Source: Mycobacterium montefiorense
GTDB taxonomy: Bacteria; Actinomycetota; Actinomycetes; Mycobacteriales; Mycobacteriaceae
DNA length: 64,000 nucleotides
Assembly (NCBI RefSeq): GCF_003112775.1
Contig: NZ_BFCH01000002.1
Span: forward strand, 197,195 to 261,194
Direction of reading: 5' to 3'
In this document: positions 38,328 to 46,431 of the stretch, piece after piece
Position numbering within the stretch: position 1 is the first letter of the stretch
Layout of the letters: the number at the start of each line of letters is the position of its first letter
The notes under the pieces: model-generated
The model's input: only the letters and a program-made list of their open reading frames with translations
Told to the model about the DNA's origin: nothing
Databases searched by the model: none
Translations under genes and position numbers: made by a program

Positions 38328-39571
38328 CGGAACTCGTGCAGGCGAACGGGAAGCGCGGTCAGACCGCGCATCAGTGTGCTGTTTCGGTACTGCAGAATAA
38401 TGTTGTCGTCCAAGGTGATCCGGTCAAATCGGGCGAGTAGCCGGCCGATCGCGATCTCTCCTTCGAGTCGCGCCAGCGGTGCTCCAAGGCAGTGGTGAAT
38501 GCCGTGCCCGAACGCCAGGTGCGGGTTCGGGGCCCTTGTCACGTCGAGAAGATGCGGGTTGTCGAACTGGCTGCTGTCGTGGTTTGCGCCGAGCAGGGCG
38601 ATCAAGACGAGTTGGCCCGCAGGTATCTCGACAGCACCGAGCCGCACCGGCTCGGTGGTGAATCGCATGGTGGCGGTATTGAGCGGGCTCTCGAACCGCA
38701 GGAACTCCTCCACCGCCGTGGGCATCAGCCATAGGTCGTCACGCAATGCAGCGAGTTGAGATGGGTTGCGCAGCAACGCGAGCATGCCGTTGCCGATGAG
38801 GTTCACCGTGGTTTCGTAGCCGGCCAGAATCAGCAGGAACGCGGTGGACAGCAGCTCGTCGGGGGACAGGCGGTCGTCGACGTCGGACGCGTGCACCAGA
38901 GCGCTGAGCAGGTCGTCGGCCGGTAGCTTGCGCTTCTGCGCGATCAACCCGGTCAACATGTCGATCAACATATTCTCGGCTACCGACAGCTCGGCGGGGT
39001 CGGTGCTGGTGAACGATGGCTCGACGTAACGGCGAAAGCAGTCGCGATCGTCGGGCGGAACGCCGAGCAACCTGCCGATGACGCCCAACGGCAACGCAAC
39101 CGCATACGACTGAATGAGATCCACCACGGCATCGCCTGTGGCGGCAATCGCCATCCGATCGAGCAAGTCGTCGGCGATCACTTCGATATCGCGTCTCATC
39201 TTTCGCACGCTGCCGGCGGTGAACGCCTTGGTCAGCAGTTTGCGCAGCCGGGTGTGGTCCGGCGGATCTTGCTGCAACATATGGCTGTTGAGTAGCGAGC
39301 GGTGCGGATCATTGTTGGTCGGTGGAAAGAACCCGTTGAGCCGCTGCCAGTCCTTGCTCAGTCGCGGGTCGGCCAACAGCGCCCGCGCCTCGGCGTAGCG
39401 GGTGACCAGCCAGGCTTGCGCCTCACCCCAGATCTGGACACGATGCGCGGGGGCTTGCGCGCGCAGCCGGCGATAGATGGGGTGCGGATCTTGGATGAAT
39501 GCCCGACCAAGGCGCGGCGCGTTCTCGGTCGGCGCAGGTCCAGCGCCAATCTGGCATCCGTTCTGGCTCAC
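38324..39571 (-). CDS. cytochrome P450 monooxygenase
   Basis: A 415-residue soluble bacterial P450. The haem-binding segment FGHGIHHCLGAPLARLE has the Cys ligand at about residue 361; the I-helix has LAGYETT with the acid-alcohol pair; the K-helix has EEFLR (ExxR); an HTRLRKLLTKAFT C-helix contacts haem propionates. The overall pattern resembles CYP107/CYP105-like enzymes, but family number and substrate cannot be set by eye. No ferredoxin or reductase gene is adjacent. It lies 70 bases downstream of an MmyB-type regulator in the same direction and is absent from this locus in M. tuberculosis. Confidence 0.93.
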   Translation of the reverse strand: MSQNGCQIGAGPAPTENAPRLGRAFIQDPHPIYRRLRAQAPAHRVQIWGEAQAWLVTRYAEARALLADPRLSKDWQRLNGFFPPTNNDPHRSLLNSHMLQQDPPDHTRLRKLLTKAFTAGSVRKMRRDIEVIADDLLDRMAIAATGDAVVDLIQSYAVALPLGVIGRLLGVPPDDRDCFRRYVEPSFTSTDPAELSVAENMLIDMLTGLIAQKRKLPADDLLSALVHASDVDDRLSPDELLSTAFLLILAGYETTVNLIGNGMLALLRNPSQLAALRDDLWLMPTAVEEFLRFESPLNTATMRFTTEPVRLGAVEIPAGQLVLIALLGANHDSSQFDNPHLLDVTRAPNPHLAFGHGIHHCLGAPLARLEGEIAIGRLLARFDRITLDDNIILQYRNSTLMRGLTALPVRLHEFR

Positions 39572-39641
39572 ATCACGAATAATGCTGCCGTTGACTCGGT
39601 GTATCCAGGACGCGTGATTCCTGGTTGTGCGACTCCCAGGC

Positions 39642-40442
39642 TCAGCCGACGTCGAGGCGGCGCATGCCTTCCTCCGATGGGGACCCGGGTTCGGCCCAGT
39701 ACGCCACCAGCACGTGACCGGTCGCCGGCAACACCATCTGTTGGTAGTTGAGATCGAGCTTGCCCACCCGCGGATGGTTGACCAGCATCAGTCCGGCGGG
39801 TTCGTAAGTGACATCGTGGCGTTCCCAGAGCTGACGGAACCGTGGGCATTGCTCGACCAACTCGTCGACCAGACTGATCAAGGCAGGGTCGGGGCGTTGG
39901 CCGTACAAGACCCGGACCAGGGCAACTGCCCACGCGGCTAGCTTCTTCCAGTTGCGGTAGAAGTTCGGCGTCTCGGGATCACGAAATAATTCCCGCATTG
40001 TGTTGGCCCCGACTCCGAAGCTGGGCAACAGGGCGTCAGCGAGGTGGTTGGTGGCCACCACGGTCAACCCGGGATCGACCACATGTGCCGCCGTCAGCGG
40101 CCAGCCGTCAATCAGTCCCCGGATTCCTGGGTGCGGGTCCCGCAATGGTTGGACCACGTCGGTGGATTGGTGGCGCATCAGGTTTCGCATGTAAGACACC
40201 GCGTCGTCATCCAATTTCAGAGCCCGGCTCAGCGCAATGAGCACCTGATCCGACGGATGCTCCTCGCGACCTTGCTCGAGGCGCAGGTAGTAGTCGGTGC
40301 TGATGTTGGCGAGTATTGCCACTTCCTCGCGGCGCAGCCCGGCGACTCTGCGGCGCCCGCCCACGGGTAGTCCCACGTCAGCGGGTTGGACCAGGCTGCG
40401 ACGGGCGCGCAGAAACTGCGCCAGTGCGGTTCCTTCGGTCAC
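39642..40442 (-). CDS. XRE-family regulator with MmyB ligand-binding domain
   Basis: A 266-residue regulator. The N-terminal helix-turn-helix contains the family signature GRRRVAGLRREEVAILA and ISTDYYLRLEQGRE; the C-terminal part (about 105-260) is the MmyB-like domain, a PAS-type pocket that in characterised relatives binds fatty acids or similar hydrophobic ligands. Related proteins often control adjacent oxidoreductase or dehydrogenase genes. Here the P450 gene follows directly, so it is the likely local regulator; the sign of regulation is unknown. The ATG is at 40442. Confidence 0.9.
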   Translation of the reverse strand: MTEGTALAQFLRARRSLVQPADVGLPVGGRRRVAGLRREEVAILANISTDYYLRLEQGREEHPSDQVLIALSRALKLDDDAVSYMRNLMRHQSTDVVQPLRDPHPGIRGLIDGWPLTAAHVVDPGLTVVATNHLADALLPSFGVGANTMRELFRDPETPNFYRNWKKLAAWAVALVRVLYGQRPDPALISLVDELVEQCPRFRQLWERHDVTYEPAGLMLVNHPRVGKLDLNYQQMVLPATGHVLVAYWAEPGSPSEEGMRRLDVG

Positions 40443-40930
40443 GGTGGTTAACCCGCCGAGGACTCACGTTTCAGCATCGGCTCCGTCCCGTCGCGTAGCT
40501 GATTGCCTGCCTCGTTCAGCATAGCCAAAAATTAGCTGGCAGCAGAAAGTCCCCAGGCTCGGCTCCTCGGAAGCCGAGCCGAGCTGGCGCATGCTTTGGC
40601 TCCGGCGATTCGTTGACATACGCGTATCGGACCGCAGCAATTTCCGGCAGTCGGCGCGCAGGTGTGGGCGGACCTTAGCAGTAATCCGCCGATCCGCGTG
40701 CGAATTCATACAAAACTCCAATCATATTGTTTTGCAAAGTCTTTCATTCTAAAAACGAATGTTGCAGCTTGCCGGATCGGCAACATGAACAGTTATCGAC
40801 TCGATAATGAATTGGCTAGTCTGGGCTGTCATTTCTCGACATGTCGCGTCTAACGTAGCCAGGCGTCCGATTCAGGAGCCGGAGTTGTCTGCTGAAAGAT
40901 GGTGAAAAGGAACGGTTTTTGAGGAGGGGT
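40443..40930. promoter_or_regulatory. shared upstream region of the regulator/P450 operon and the PE/PPE operon, AT-rich on the right
   Basis: This 488-base divergent intergenic region holds no convincing gene. A 9-bp perfect inverted repeat, GGCTCGGCT (40556-40564) and AGCCGAGCC (40572-40580), lies about 115 bases upstream of the regulator gene and could be an operator. From about 40690 to 40850 the DNA is markedly AT-rich for this genome, as is common for PE/PPE promoters bound by Lsr2. A strong GAGGAGGGG ribosome-binding site at 40921-40929 precedes the PE start. Confidence 0.5.
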
Positions 40931-41230
40931 ATGTCTTTCCTGAGGGCACAGCCGGAAGTGCTGCATGCAGTTGCCGGTGAGCTGCACAGTGTGAATGCGG
41001 CAGTGCGGGAGGGGAGTTCGGCGGCGGCAACACCGACGACGGGGGTGGTCCCGGCAGCCGCTGATGTGGTTTCGATATTGACTGCGGCACAGTTTGCTTC
41101 GCACGCGCAGCTCTTTCAGCAGATCAGCGCCGAGGCTGCCGCGGTCCGAGAACAGTTGGTGGCAACGCTGGTCGTCAGTGCCGGTTCGTATGCGGACACC
41201 GAGCTCGCCAACGCCGCCGCGGCCGGTTAG
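40931..41230 (+). CDS. PE-family protein (PE32-like), ESX secretion substrate
   Basis: A 99-residue PE protein consisting only of the PE domain. It starts [11 protein letters not shown] with the Pro-Glu motif at residues 8-9, forms the expected helical hairpin, and has a YxxxE secretion signal (YADTE) near its C-terminus. The length equals M. tuberculosis PE32 (Rv3622c). It should form a heterodimer with the adjacent PPE protein and be exported by a type VII system, most probably ESX-5. The start has an excellent ribosome-binding site. Confidence 0.92.
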   Translation: MSFLRAQPEVLHAVAGELHSVNAAVREGSSAAATPTTGVVPAAADVVSILTAAQFASHAQLFQQISAEAAAVREQLVATLVVSAGSYADTELANAAAAG

Positions 41231-41243
41231 GCGAGGAACGCCG

Positions 41244-42482
41244 ATGCTGGATTTCGCGCAGTTACCGCCGGAGATCAATTCCACGCTGATGTATACGGGG
41301 CCCGGATCAGGGCCCCTGCTGGCCGCGGCGGCAGCCTGGGGCGGGCTGGCCGCCGAGCTGTATTCCGCGGCAGCCAGCTATGGGTCGCTGATTTCCGGGC
41401 TTACCGATGGCCCCTGGCAGGGGCCATCCGCGTCGGCCATGCTGGCTGCGGCCGCCCCGCAAGTGGCGTGGCTAAGTCAGACGGCCGGGCAGGCTGAACA
41501 GGCCGGCACCCAAGCCGCGGCAGCCGCGGGTGCCTTCGAGGCGGCGTTCGCCGAGACGGTCCCCCCACCGGTGATAGCGGCGAATCGGTTGTTGTTGCTG
41601 GAGTTGTTGGCGACGAACTTCCTTGGGCAGAACACTGCGGCAATTGCGGCCCTCGAAGCGGAGTACGGCGAGATGTGGGCTCAAGATGCGGTCGCGATGT
41701 ACGGGTATGCGGGTACGTCCGCGGCGGCGTCCACGTTGCCGGCGCCCCAGCTGGCTGCACCCACCGCCAACCCTGCGGGGCCGTCCACTCAGGCCGCTGC
41801 GGTGGCACAAGCAGCGGGCAATAGCGCAGGCAGCCAGGGGCTCAACGCGGTGCCCCAAACCTTGTCGGCGCTGGCCGGTACCAACACTGCTCAGGCGGCT
41901 CCCGGGTTCAATTTCGGTGGGATCAGCATGAACGCCGAGGGTGATGGGTTGCAATTGAGCGGCCCGTTGGGTGATCTGTTCGAGGGGCTGACCGGGTCGC
42001 AAGTCCTAGATGCCAGCTCGCCATTCGATGCGTTCATCAAGTTGGTCTCGCCGACGCGTCTGTTCACCACCTCGTTCAGAGACGTCCAGCAGCTCGCGCA
42101 GGGCTTCGCACCTCAGGCTGCCAAGGCTGCCACCGAGGGTGCCGCCCAAGCCGCGGAGGGCGCCGCGAGGGCGGCTGAGGCTGTGCCGCGTGCGCTTTCG
42201 GGAGCCTTGGGCAATGCCGCGGGCGCGGCGGGCAGGGCGGCATCTGTCGGGGGCTTGTCGGTTCCGGCGTCCTGGGGCGCTGTCACTCCGGCGGCCAACC
42301 CCGCCGTGGTGACGCTCAACGGCCTCAGTACTGCGGCGGCGGCACAGCCGGGGACCAATGCGGTCGGTGGGATGCCGCTAGCGGGCGGTGGGGCGGGGCG
42401 CAGCGTAGCGACCGCCCACTTTGCTCCTCCCCGCTACGGTTTCAAGCCGACGATCATCACCCACCCGCCGGCGGGCGGGTGA
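41244..42482 (+). CDS. PPE-family protein, SVP subfamily (PPE65-like)
   Basis: A 412-residue PPE protein. The PPE domain (1-180) opens [13 protein letters not shown] and has the WxG-type DGPWQGPSA turn. The C-terminal part carries the SVP-subfamily motif GGLSVPASW and ends with [14 protein letters not shown], both diagnostic. An Ala-rich central segment (about residues 290-330) could be helical. It starts 13 bases after the PE gene, so the pair is co-translated. Counterpart: PPE65 (Rv3621c, 413 residues). In M. tuberculosis esxW and esxV follow; here a convergent dehydrogenase gene follows instead. Confidence 0.92.
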   Translation: MLDFAQLPPEINSTLMYTGPGSGPLLAAAAAWGGLAAELYSAAASYGSLISGLTDGPWQGPSASAMLAAAAPQVAWLSQTAGQAEQAGTQAAAAAGAFEAAFAETVPPPVIAANRLLLLELLATNFLGQNTAAIAALEAEYGEMWAQDAVAMYGYAGTSAAASTLPAPQLAAPTANPAGPSTQAAAVAQAAGNSAGSQGLNAVPQTLSALAGTNTAQAAPGFNFGGISMNAEGDGLQLSGPLGDLFEGLTGSQVLDASSPFDAFIKLVSPTRLFTTSFRDVQQLAQGFAPQAAKAATEGAAQAAEGAARAAEAVPRALSGALGNAAGAAGRAASVGGLSVPASWGAVTPAANPAVVTLNGLSTAAAAQPGTNAVGGMPLAGGGAGRSVATAHFAPPRYGFKPTIITHPPAGG

Positions 42483-42484
42483 GC

Positions 42485-43498
42485 CTAGGGCGTCACCAGA
42501 ATCTTGCAGTGCCGCTCGGGGTCGGCGAGGTCGTCGAAGGCCGCGCCGACCCCGTCCAGGCCCACCTCGCCGGTGATCAGCGGGCTGACATCGATCTCGC
42601 CCTCGGCCAAAGAGCGCAGTGACTCGGCGAACTCCTCGGCTCCGTAGGCCAGCGAGAACTGCACGTTGATCTCTTTGGCAATCGCGAAGAACGGATGGAA
42701 GGTGTCGGCCTCCATGCACACTCCGGCAACGACCAGGCGGGTGCCCGCCCTCGCCCGCAAGAGCACGTCGTCGATGATGCCGGGCACTCCGATCGCCTCG
42801 AAAACGACCGTGGGTTTGACGATGTCGAACGGCGAGCCCTGTGCGGCATCCAGCGTCTGGTGGGCGCCCATCGCCGTAGCCAACTCACGTCGCTTGGGCG
42901 AGAAATCCGACGCCACAATGCTTTCCACGCCGCGCACCCGAAGGCACGCGATGATCGCAATGCCGATCGGGCCGCAGCCCAGCACCAGGGCGGTTTCGCC
43001 TGGCTCGATGTTCGACTTGTTGACGGCGTGCAGCCCCACCGCCATTGGCTCGGTCAGGGCGGCGTGTTTGAGGTCCAGACCGTTGGGGACGGGCAGCAGC
43101 AGCGGCGCCGAGAGCAGCATCCGTTCCGCGTAGCCGCCGATGGTGTTGTTGCTGTAGACGATCGGCTGCACACCCTTGGCGGACAACAGCACCGGAATCG
43201 ACGTGACGATGGAACCGGACGGATGGGTGTCGGTGTCGGGGCCGGCTTCGAGCACCTCGGCACTGAATTCGTGGCCCATGAAGATGTCGTGCTCCAGGTC
43301 GACGTCCATACCGCTGGCGCCACGCGCGACCCGCTCGGTCATCTCCAGCACCTTGCGACCGTGCGAGGCGAAATGCAAGTCGGAGCCGCAGATTCCGCAG
43401 GCCCGAATGGCGACCAGCACCTGGCCGGATTCGGGTACCGGGTCTGCGACGTCGTCGCGATAGACCATCCGGCCGTCGCGCAGCACCGAGGCGCGCAT
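42485..43498 (-). CDS. zinc-dependent alcohol dehydrogenase family protein (MDR)
   Basis: A 337-residue medium-chain dehydrogenase. The catalytic zinc ligand is in ACGICGSD (Cys37), GHEF supplies the next ligands, and the coenzyme domain has VLGCGPIGIAIIACL. The four-Cys structural zinc loop normally found after GHE is missing, as in some MDR subfamilies. It should oxidise an alcohol or polyol with NAD(P)+; substrate unknown. Its ATG overlaps the stop of the LLM gene (ATGA), making it the last gene of an ephA-LLM-adh operon. It converges on the PPE gene. Confidence 0.88.
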   Translation of the reverse strand: MRASVLRDGRMVYRDDVADPVPESGQVLVAIRACGICGSDLHFASHGRKVLEMTERVARGASGMDVDLEHDIFMGHEFSAEVLEAGPDTDTHPSGSIVTSIPVLLSAKGVQPIVYSNNTIGGYAERMLLSAPLLLPVPNGLDLKHAALTEPMAVGLHAVNKSNIEPGETALVLGCGPIGIAIIACLRVRGVESIVASDFSPKRRELATAMGAHQTLDAAQGSPFDIVKPTVVFEAIGVPGIIDDVLLRARAGTRLVVAGVCMEADTFHPFFAIAKEINVQFSLAYGAEEFAESLRSLAEGEIDVSPLITGEVGLDGVGAAFDDLADPERHCKILVTP

Positions 43499-44685
43499 CA
43501 GGTCACCGCGCCTTCCTGCTCGCCGACGTGCTCGGTAATGGCTTTCACGACGGCCTCGCCGGCGCGGCCGATCAGTTGGTCGCGATGATCTTTGGCCCAG
43601 TCGTGCGACGCTCGCGGTGCCGCTAGCTGCCCTTTGAAGTGTGGAATCACCTTGCGGGCCATCAATTCATAGGAGTGATACGTCGCTTCGGGGGAGGCCC
43701 AGTCGTGACCGAGCATCAGCAAAGTCCCGAAGCCGCCCGACCGTTCCAGTAGGTCTTCGATGTGCGCGATCGCCTCGTCGGGGGTGCCGATGCAGCAATT
43801 CCCTTTAGCCGCATAGTCTTCGACGAATTCGTACGGTGTCTGCGTGCCCTCGACCGTGTTCGCCAGTGGGACAAATCCGGCCGCACCGAAGTAGTTCGCG
43901 AAATCCTGCAACCCGTAGGTGCAGTCTGTGATCGCCTGCTCGCGACTGTCGGCGATGTGCATGATGGACAGCACCCGCCAGTCGGCCCGACTCGGTTCGT
44001 CCCGCCCGACTTTGGCGGCCTGCTCGCGCACCACATCCCAGGTGGTTTCCAGCGCGGCGTAACCGCCGGGCACCGACATTGATAGCGACAGCAATGACGT
44101 GCCCAGGGCGCCCGCCAGCCGCGGTCCGGACGGCGAAATCATTGCCGCCGTGGATATTTCCGGATAGGGCCAGGTGTACGGGCGGATGTGCAGTTGCGCG
44201 TCGCGCAGCGTGAACCAGTCGGTGTGACGGTCGATTCGTTCGGTAGGCCCGGCGCGGAACAGCGCGAGGATTGCCTCCAACGACTCCTGCATCATGTGTC
44301 GCTGGTCGACCGGGTCGATGCCCATCATGTAGGCATCTGACGGCAGCGCCCCGGGGCCGGTGCCGAACATCACCCGGCCGCGGGTCAGGTGGTCCAGCAG
44401 CACCCAGCGGTCGGCCACCATCAGCGGATGATGGTAGGGCAGCGAGACCACGCCGGTGCCCAGCCGGATGTGTTTGGTCCGTTCCGCGGCGGCCGCGATG
44501 AACACTTCCGGGCACGCGATCAACTCGTAGCCACCCGAATGGTGTTCGCCGAACCACGCTTCGTCGTACCCCAGGCGGTCTAGGGCGACGACGCGTTCCA
44601 TGTCGTATTCCAGTGCGACCGTGGGGGATTGGCCGATCGGGTGAAATGGTGTGATGAAGACGCCGAAACCAAGCGGTGCGTTCAC
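43498..44685 (-). CDS. luciferase-like (LLM) flavin monooxygenase (Rv3618 type)
   Basis: A 395-residue bacterial-luciferase-family TIM-barrel protein. It opens MNAPLGFGVFITPFHP and has EAWFGEHHSGGYE, GTGVVSLPYHHPL and RVMFGTGPGALPSDAYMMG, standard for FMN- or F420-dependent members. The GTG at 44685 overlaps the ephA stop (GTGA) and gives the same length as M. tuberculosis Rv3618. With an epoxide hydrolase before it and an alcohol dehydrogenase after it, a catabolic route through oxygenated intermediates (ketone, epoxide, diol) is plausible. Confidence 0.9.
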   Translation of the reverse strand: MNAPLGFGVFITPFHPIGQSPTVALEYDMERVVALDRLGYDEAWFGEHHSGGYELIACPEVFIAAAAERTKHIRLGTGVVSLPYHHPLMVADRWVLLDHLTRGRVMFGTGPGALPSDAYMMGIDPVDQRHMMQESLEAILALFRAGPTERIDRHTDWFTLRDAQLHIRPYTWPYPEISTAAMISPSGPRLAGALGTSLLSLSMSVPGGYAALETTWDVVREQAAKVGRDEPSRADWRVLSIMHIADSREQAITDCTYGLQDFANYFGAAGFVPLANTVEGTQTPYEFVEDYAAKGNCCIGTPDEAIAHIEDLLERSGGFGTLLMLGHDWASPEATYHSYELMARKVIPHFKGQLAAPRASHDWAKDHRDQLIGRAGEAVVKAITEHVGEQEGAVT

Positions 44686-45656
44686 CGCAGCTCCAATCCG
44701 TTGAGAAATTCCAGCAATACCGTGTTGACCTCGTCGGGTCTTTCCTGTTGCAGCCAGTGGCCGGCACCTTCGATCATCACCTGGCGATACGGCCCGGAGA
44801 CGATCTCGGCGGCACGGTCGGCGCGAGTGAAGGCGAGAACGGGATCGGCTGTGCCGCCGATGAATAGGCACGGCACCGAGATCTTCGTGTCGGCGAGGTC
44901 GGCGGTGAGTTCCCAATTGCGGTCGAAATTGCGGTACCAGTTCAGGCCGCCGGTGAAACCGGTGCGGGAGAACTCGCCGATGTAGTGGTCGAGCTCGTCC
45001 TGAGTGATCCAGGCCGGCAGCCCATCGGGTTCGGGCAGGCGATCGATGAAGCCTTCCGGGCCCGGTGCCACCATCCGCATCCCCGCGGCCTTGTCGCCGT
45101 CGGTACGCAGGCCGCCCATCAACCGGCGGATCGTCCGGTCGGGATCCCCGTTGAGTTCGGCGTCGGCGATGCCGGGCTCCTGGAAATACAGGATGTAGAA
45201 GAAGTTCTCACCGAATGTTTTGCGCCATGCCTGCGTCGGCGTTACCTGCGATCTGGGCGTGGCCGGCACACTGAGGGCGGCGACAGCCGCGACCCGGTCG
45301 GGATGCAGCAGCGGCGCATGCCACACCACCGGGGCACCCCAGTCGTGGCCGATCCAGACGGCTCGCTGCGCGCCGACGTCGTCGAGCAGTCCGACGATGT
45401 CGGCCGTCAGCTCGCGGATGTTGTAGGCATCGATCGCGTCGGGGCGCGAGGACCCGCCGTAACCGCGCTGGTCGGGTGCCAGCACGTGATAGCCGGCCTC
45501 GGCGAGCACCGGAATCTGGTGTCGCCATGAGTAGGCCAATTCGGGAAAGCCGTGGGCCAAGACCACCACGGGCGCACCGCGATCGCCGGCCTCGACCACC
45601 CGCAGCCGTACGCCGTTGGTCTCTACTAACCGTTCGGTTGAGGTGGGCACCAACAC
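44682..45656 (-). CDS. ephA: epoxide hydrolase EphA
   Basis: A 324-residue alpha/beta-hydrolase of the epoxide hydrolase group. Markers are HGFPELAYSW (oxyanion hole), the nucleophile elbow GHDWGA with Asp105, a lid Tyr in WYRNFDRNW, the acid in GGTADPV, and the His of GAGHWLQQE. Asp as nucleophile instead of Ser identifies epoxide hydrolases and dehalogenases, and HGFPE plus WYRNFD favours the former. It converts epoxides to diols. Counterpart: Rv3617 (322 residues). First gene of a coupled three-gene operon. Confidence 0.93.
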   Translation of the reverse strand: MLVPTSTERLVETNGVRLRVVEAGDRGAPVVVLAHGFPELAYSWRHQIPVLAEAGYHVLAPDQRGYGGSSRPDAIDAYNIRELTADIVGLLDDVGAQRAVWIGHDWGAPVVWHAPLLHPDRVAAVAALSVPATPRSQVTPTQAWRKTFGENFFYILYFQEPGIADAELNGDPDRTIRRLMGGLRTDGDKAAGMRMVAPGPEGFIDRLPEPDGLPAWITQDELDHYIGEFSRTGFTGGLNWYRNFDRNWELTADLADTKISVPCLFIGGTADPVLAFTRADRAAEIVSGPYRQVMIEGAGHWLQQERPDEVNTVLLEFLNGLELR

Positions 45657-45776
45657 ACCAAATCACAACCCTCCTGGCGTGAGAAGTGCTCACCTGAGTT
45701 GAAAATGGCCGTTCACTTCGTGGCATCTGGTAGATATCGCGAATACGACGGCTAACCGAAAGCGGGTGGACTCGGC

Positions 45777-46196
45777 ATGAGGCGGCTGGACCACATCGTG
45801 TTGTGGACCAAGGATCCGCGGGCAGCGATGGACTTCTATACGAACGTGATCGGGCTCGCGCCGCTGCGCTTCGACGAGTACGAGGCCGGAGAGGCGCCGT
45901 TTCCGAGCGTGCGGGTGTGCGAAGACTCGATCATCGACCTGCTGCCGGTGGCCAACATTGCCGCCTCAGAGTTGCTGACAAAGGTCGAGGGCAGTGCCGG
46001 ACACCCGGTCAACCACGTCTGCCTGGCGCTGTCGAAGTCCGAATACCAGGCGCTGGATCGGCGCCTGCAGGCGGCGGGTGTGGACACCAGCGCCCGCTTG
46101 AGCCGCAGCTACGGGGCCCGGGGATGGGCACCGCACACCTATTACTTCTCCGATCCGGACGGCAATGTGCTCGAGGCCCGGTATTACGACGAGTAA
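45777..46196 (+). CDS. VOC/glyoxalase-family protein
   Basis: A 139-residue protein of two paired beta-alpha-beta-beta-beta modules. Metal-ligand candidates are the His in MRRLDHIVLW, the His in HPVNHVCLAL and the Glu in DGNVLEARYY, giving a His-His-Glu site as in glyoxalase I, dioxygenases and antibiotic-resistance VOC proteins. The substrate cannot be assigned. It lies divergently from ephA with 120 bases between the starts and may share the operon's regulation. In M. tuberculosis this position starts the espACD region, which is not present here. Confidence 0.85.
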   Translation: MRRLDHIVLWTKDPRAAMDFYTNVIGLAPLRFDEYEAGEAPFPSVRVCEDSIIDLLPVANIAASELLTKVEGSAGHPVNHVCLALSKSEYQALDRRLQAAGVDTSARLSRSYGARGWAPHTYYFSDPDGNVLEARYYDE

Positions 46197-46431
46197 GGCG
46201 GCCGCCAAGATGTTCATGGCTGCGCAGTGTCATCCCAGTGTGGCCCCGGCGTCCCCGAACTCATTTGCGGTGCTCTAGGTCGGATCGGGAACTGCCGCTC
46301 GTTGTCTGTGCAGGCAGCTGGCGACCCGCTGCGCCCCGGCTCTGCCGGTGCTGGCGATCGCCAGTAGCGGTAGCCTGAACTTTTCCAGCTGCGTGTATCG
46401 GGAAGGACCTGGCCGAAACGGCCGATGATTG

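Noticed and set aside
40500..40860. Insertion-sequence remnant next to the PE gene
   Set aside because: No transposase frame and no matching terminal repeats with target duplication could be found; AT-richness alone fits a PE/PPE promoter.
42113..42250. Ala-rich GCC-repeat stretch in the PPE gene as a phase-variable tract
   Set aside because: The codons vary and no homopolymer or perfect short tandem repeat long enough for slippage is present.
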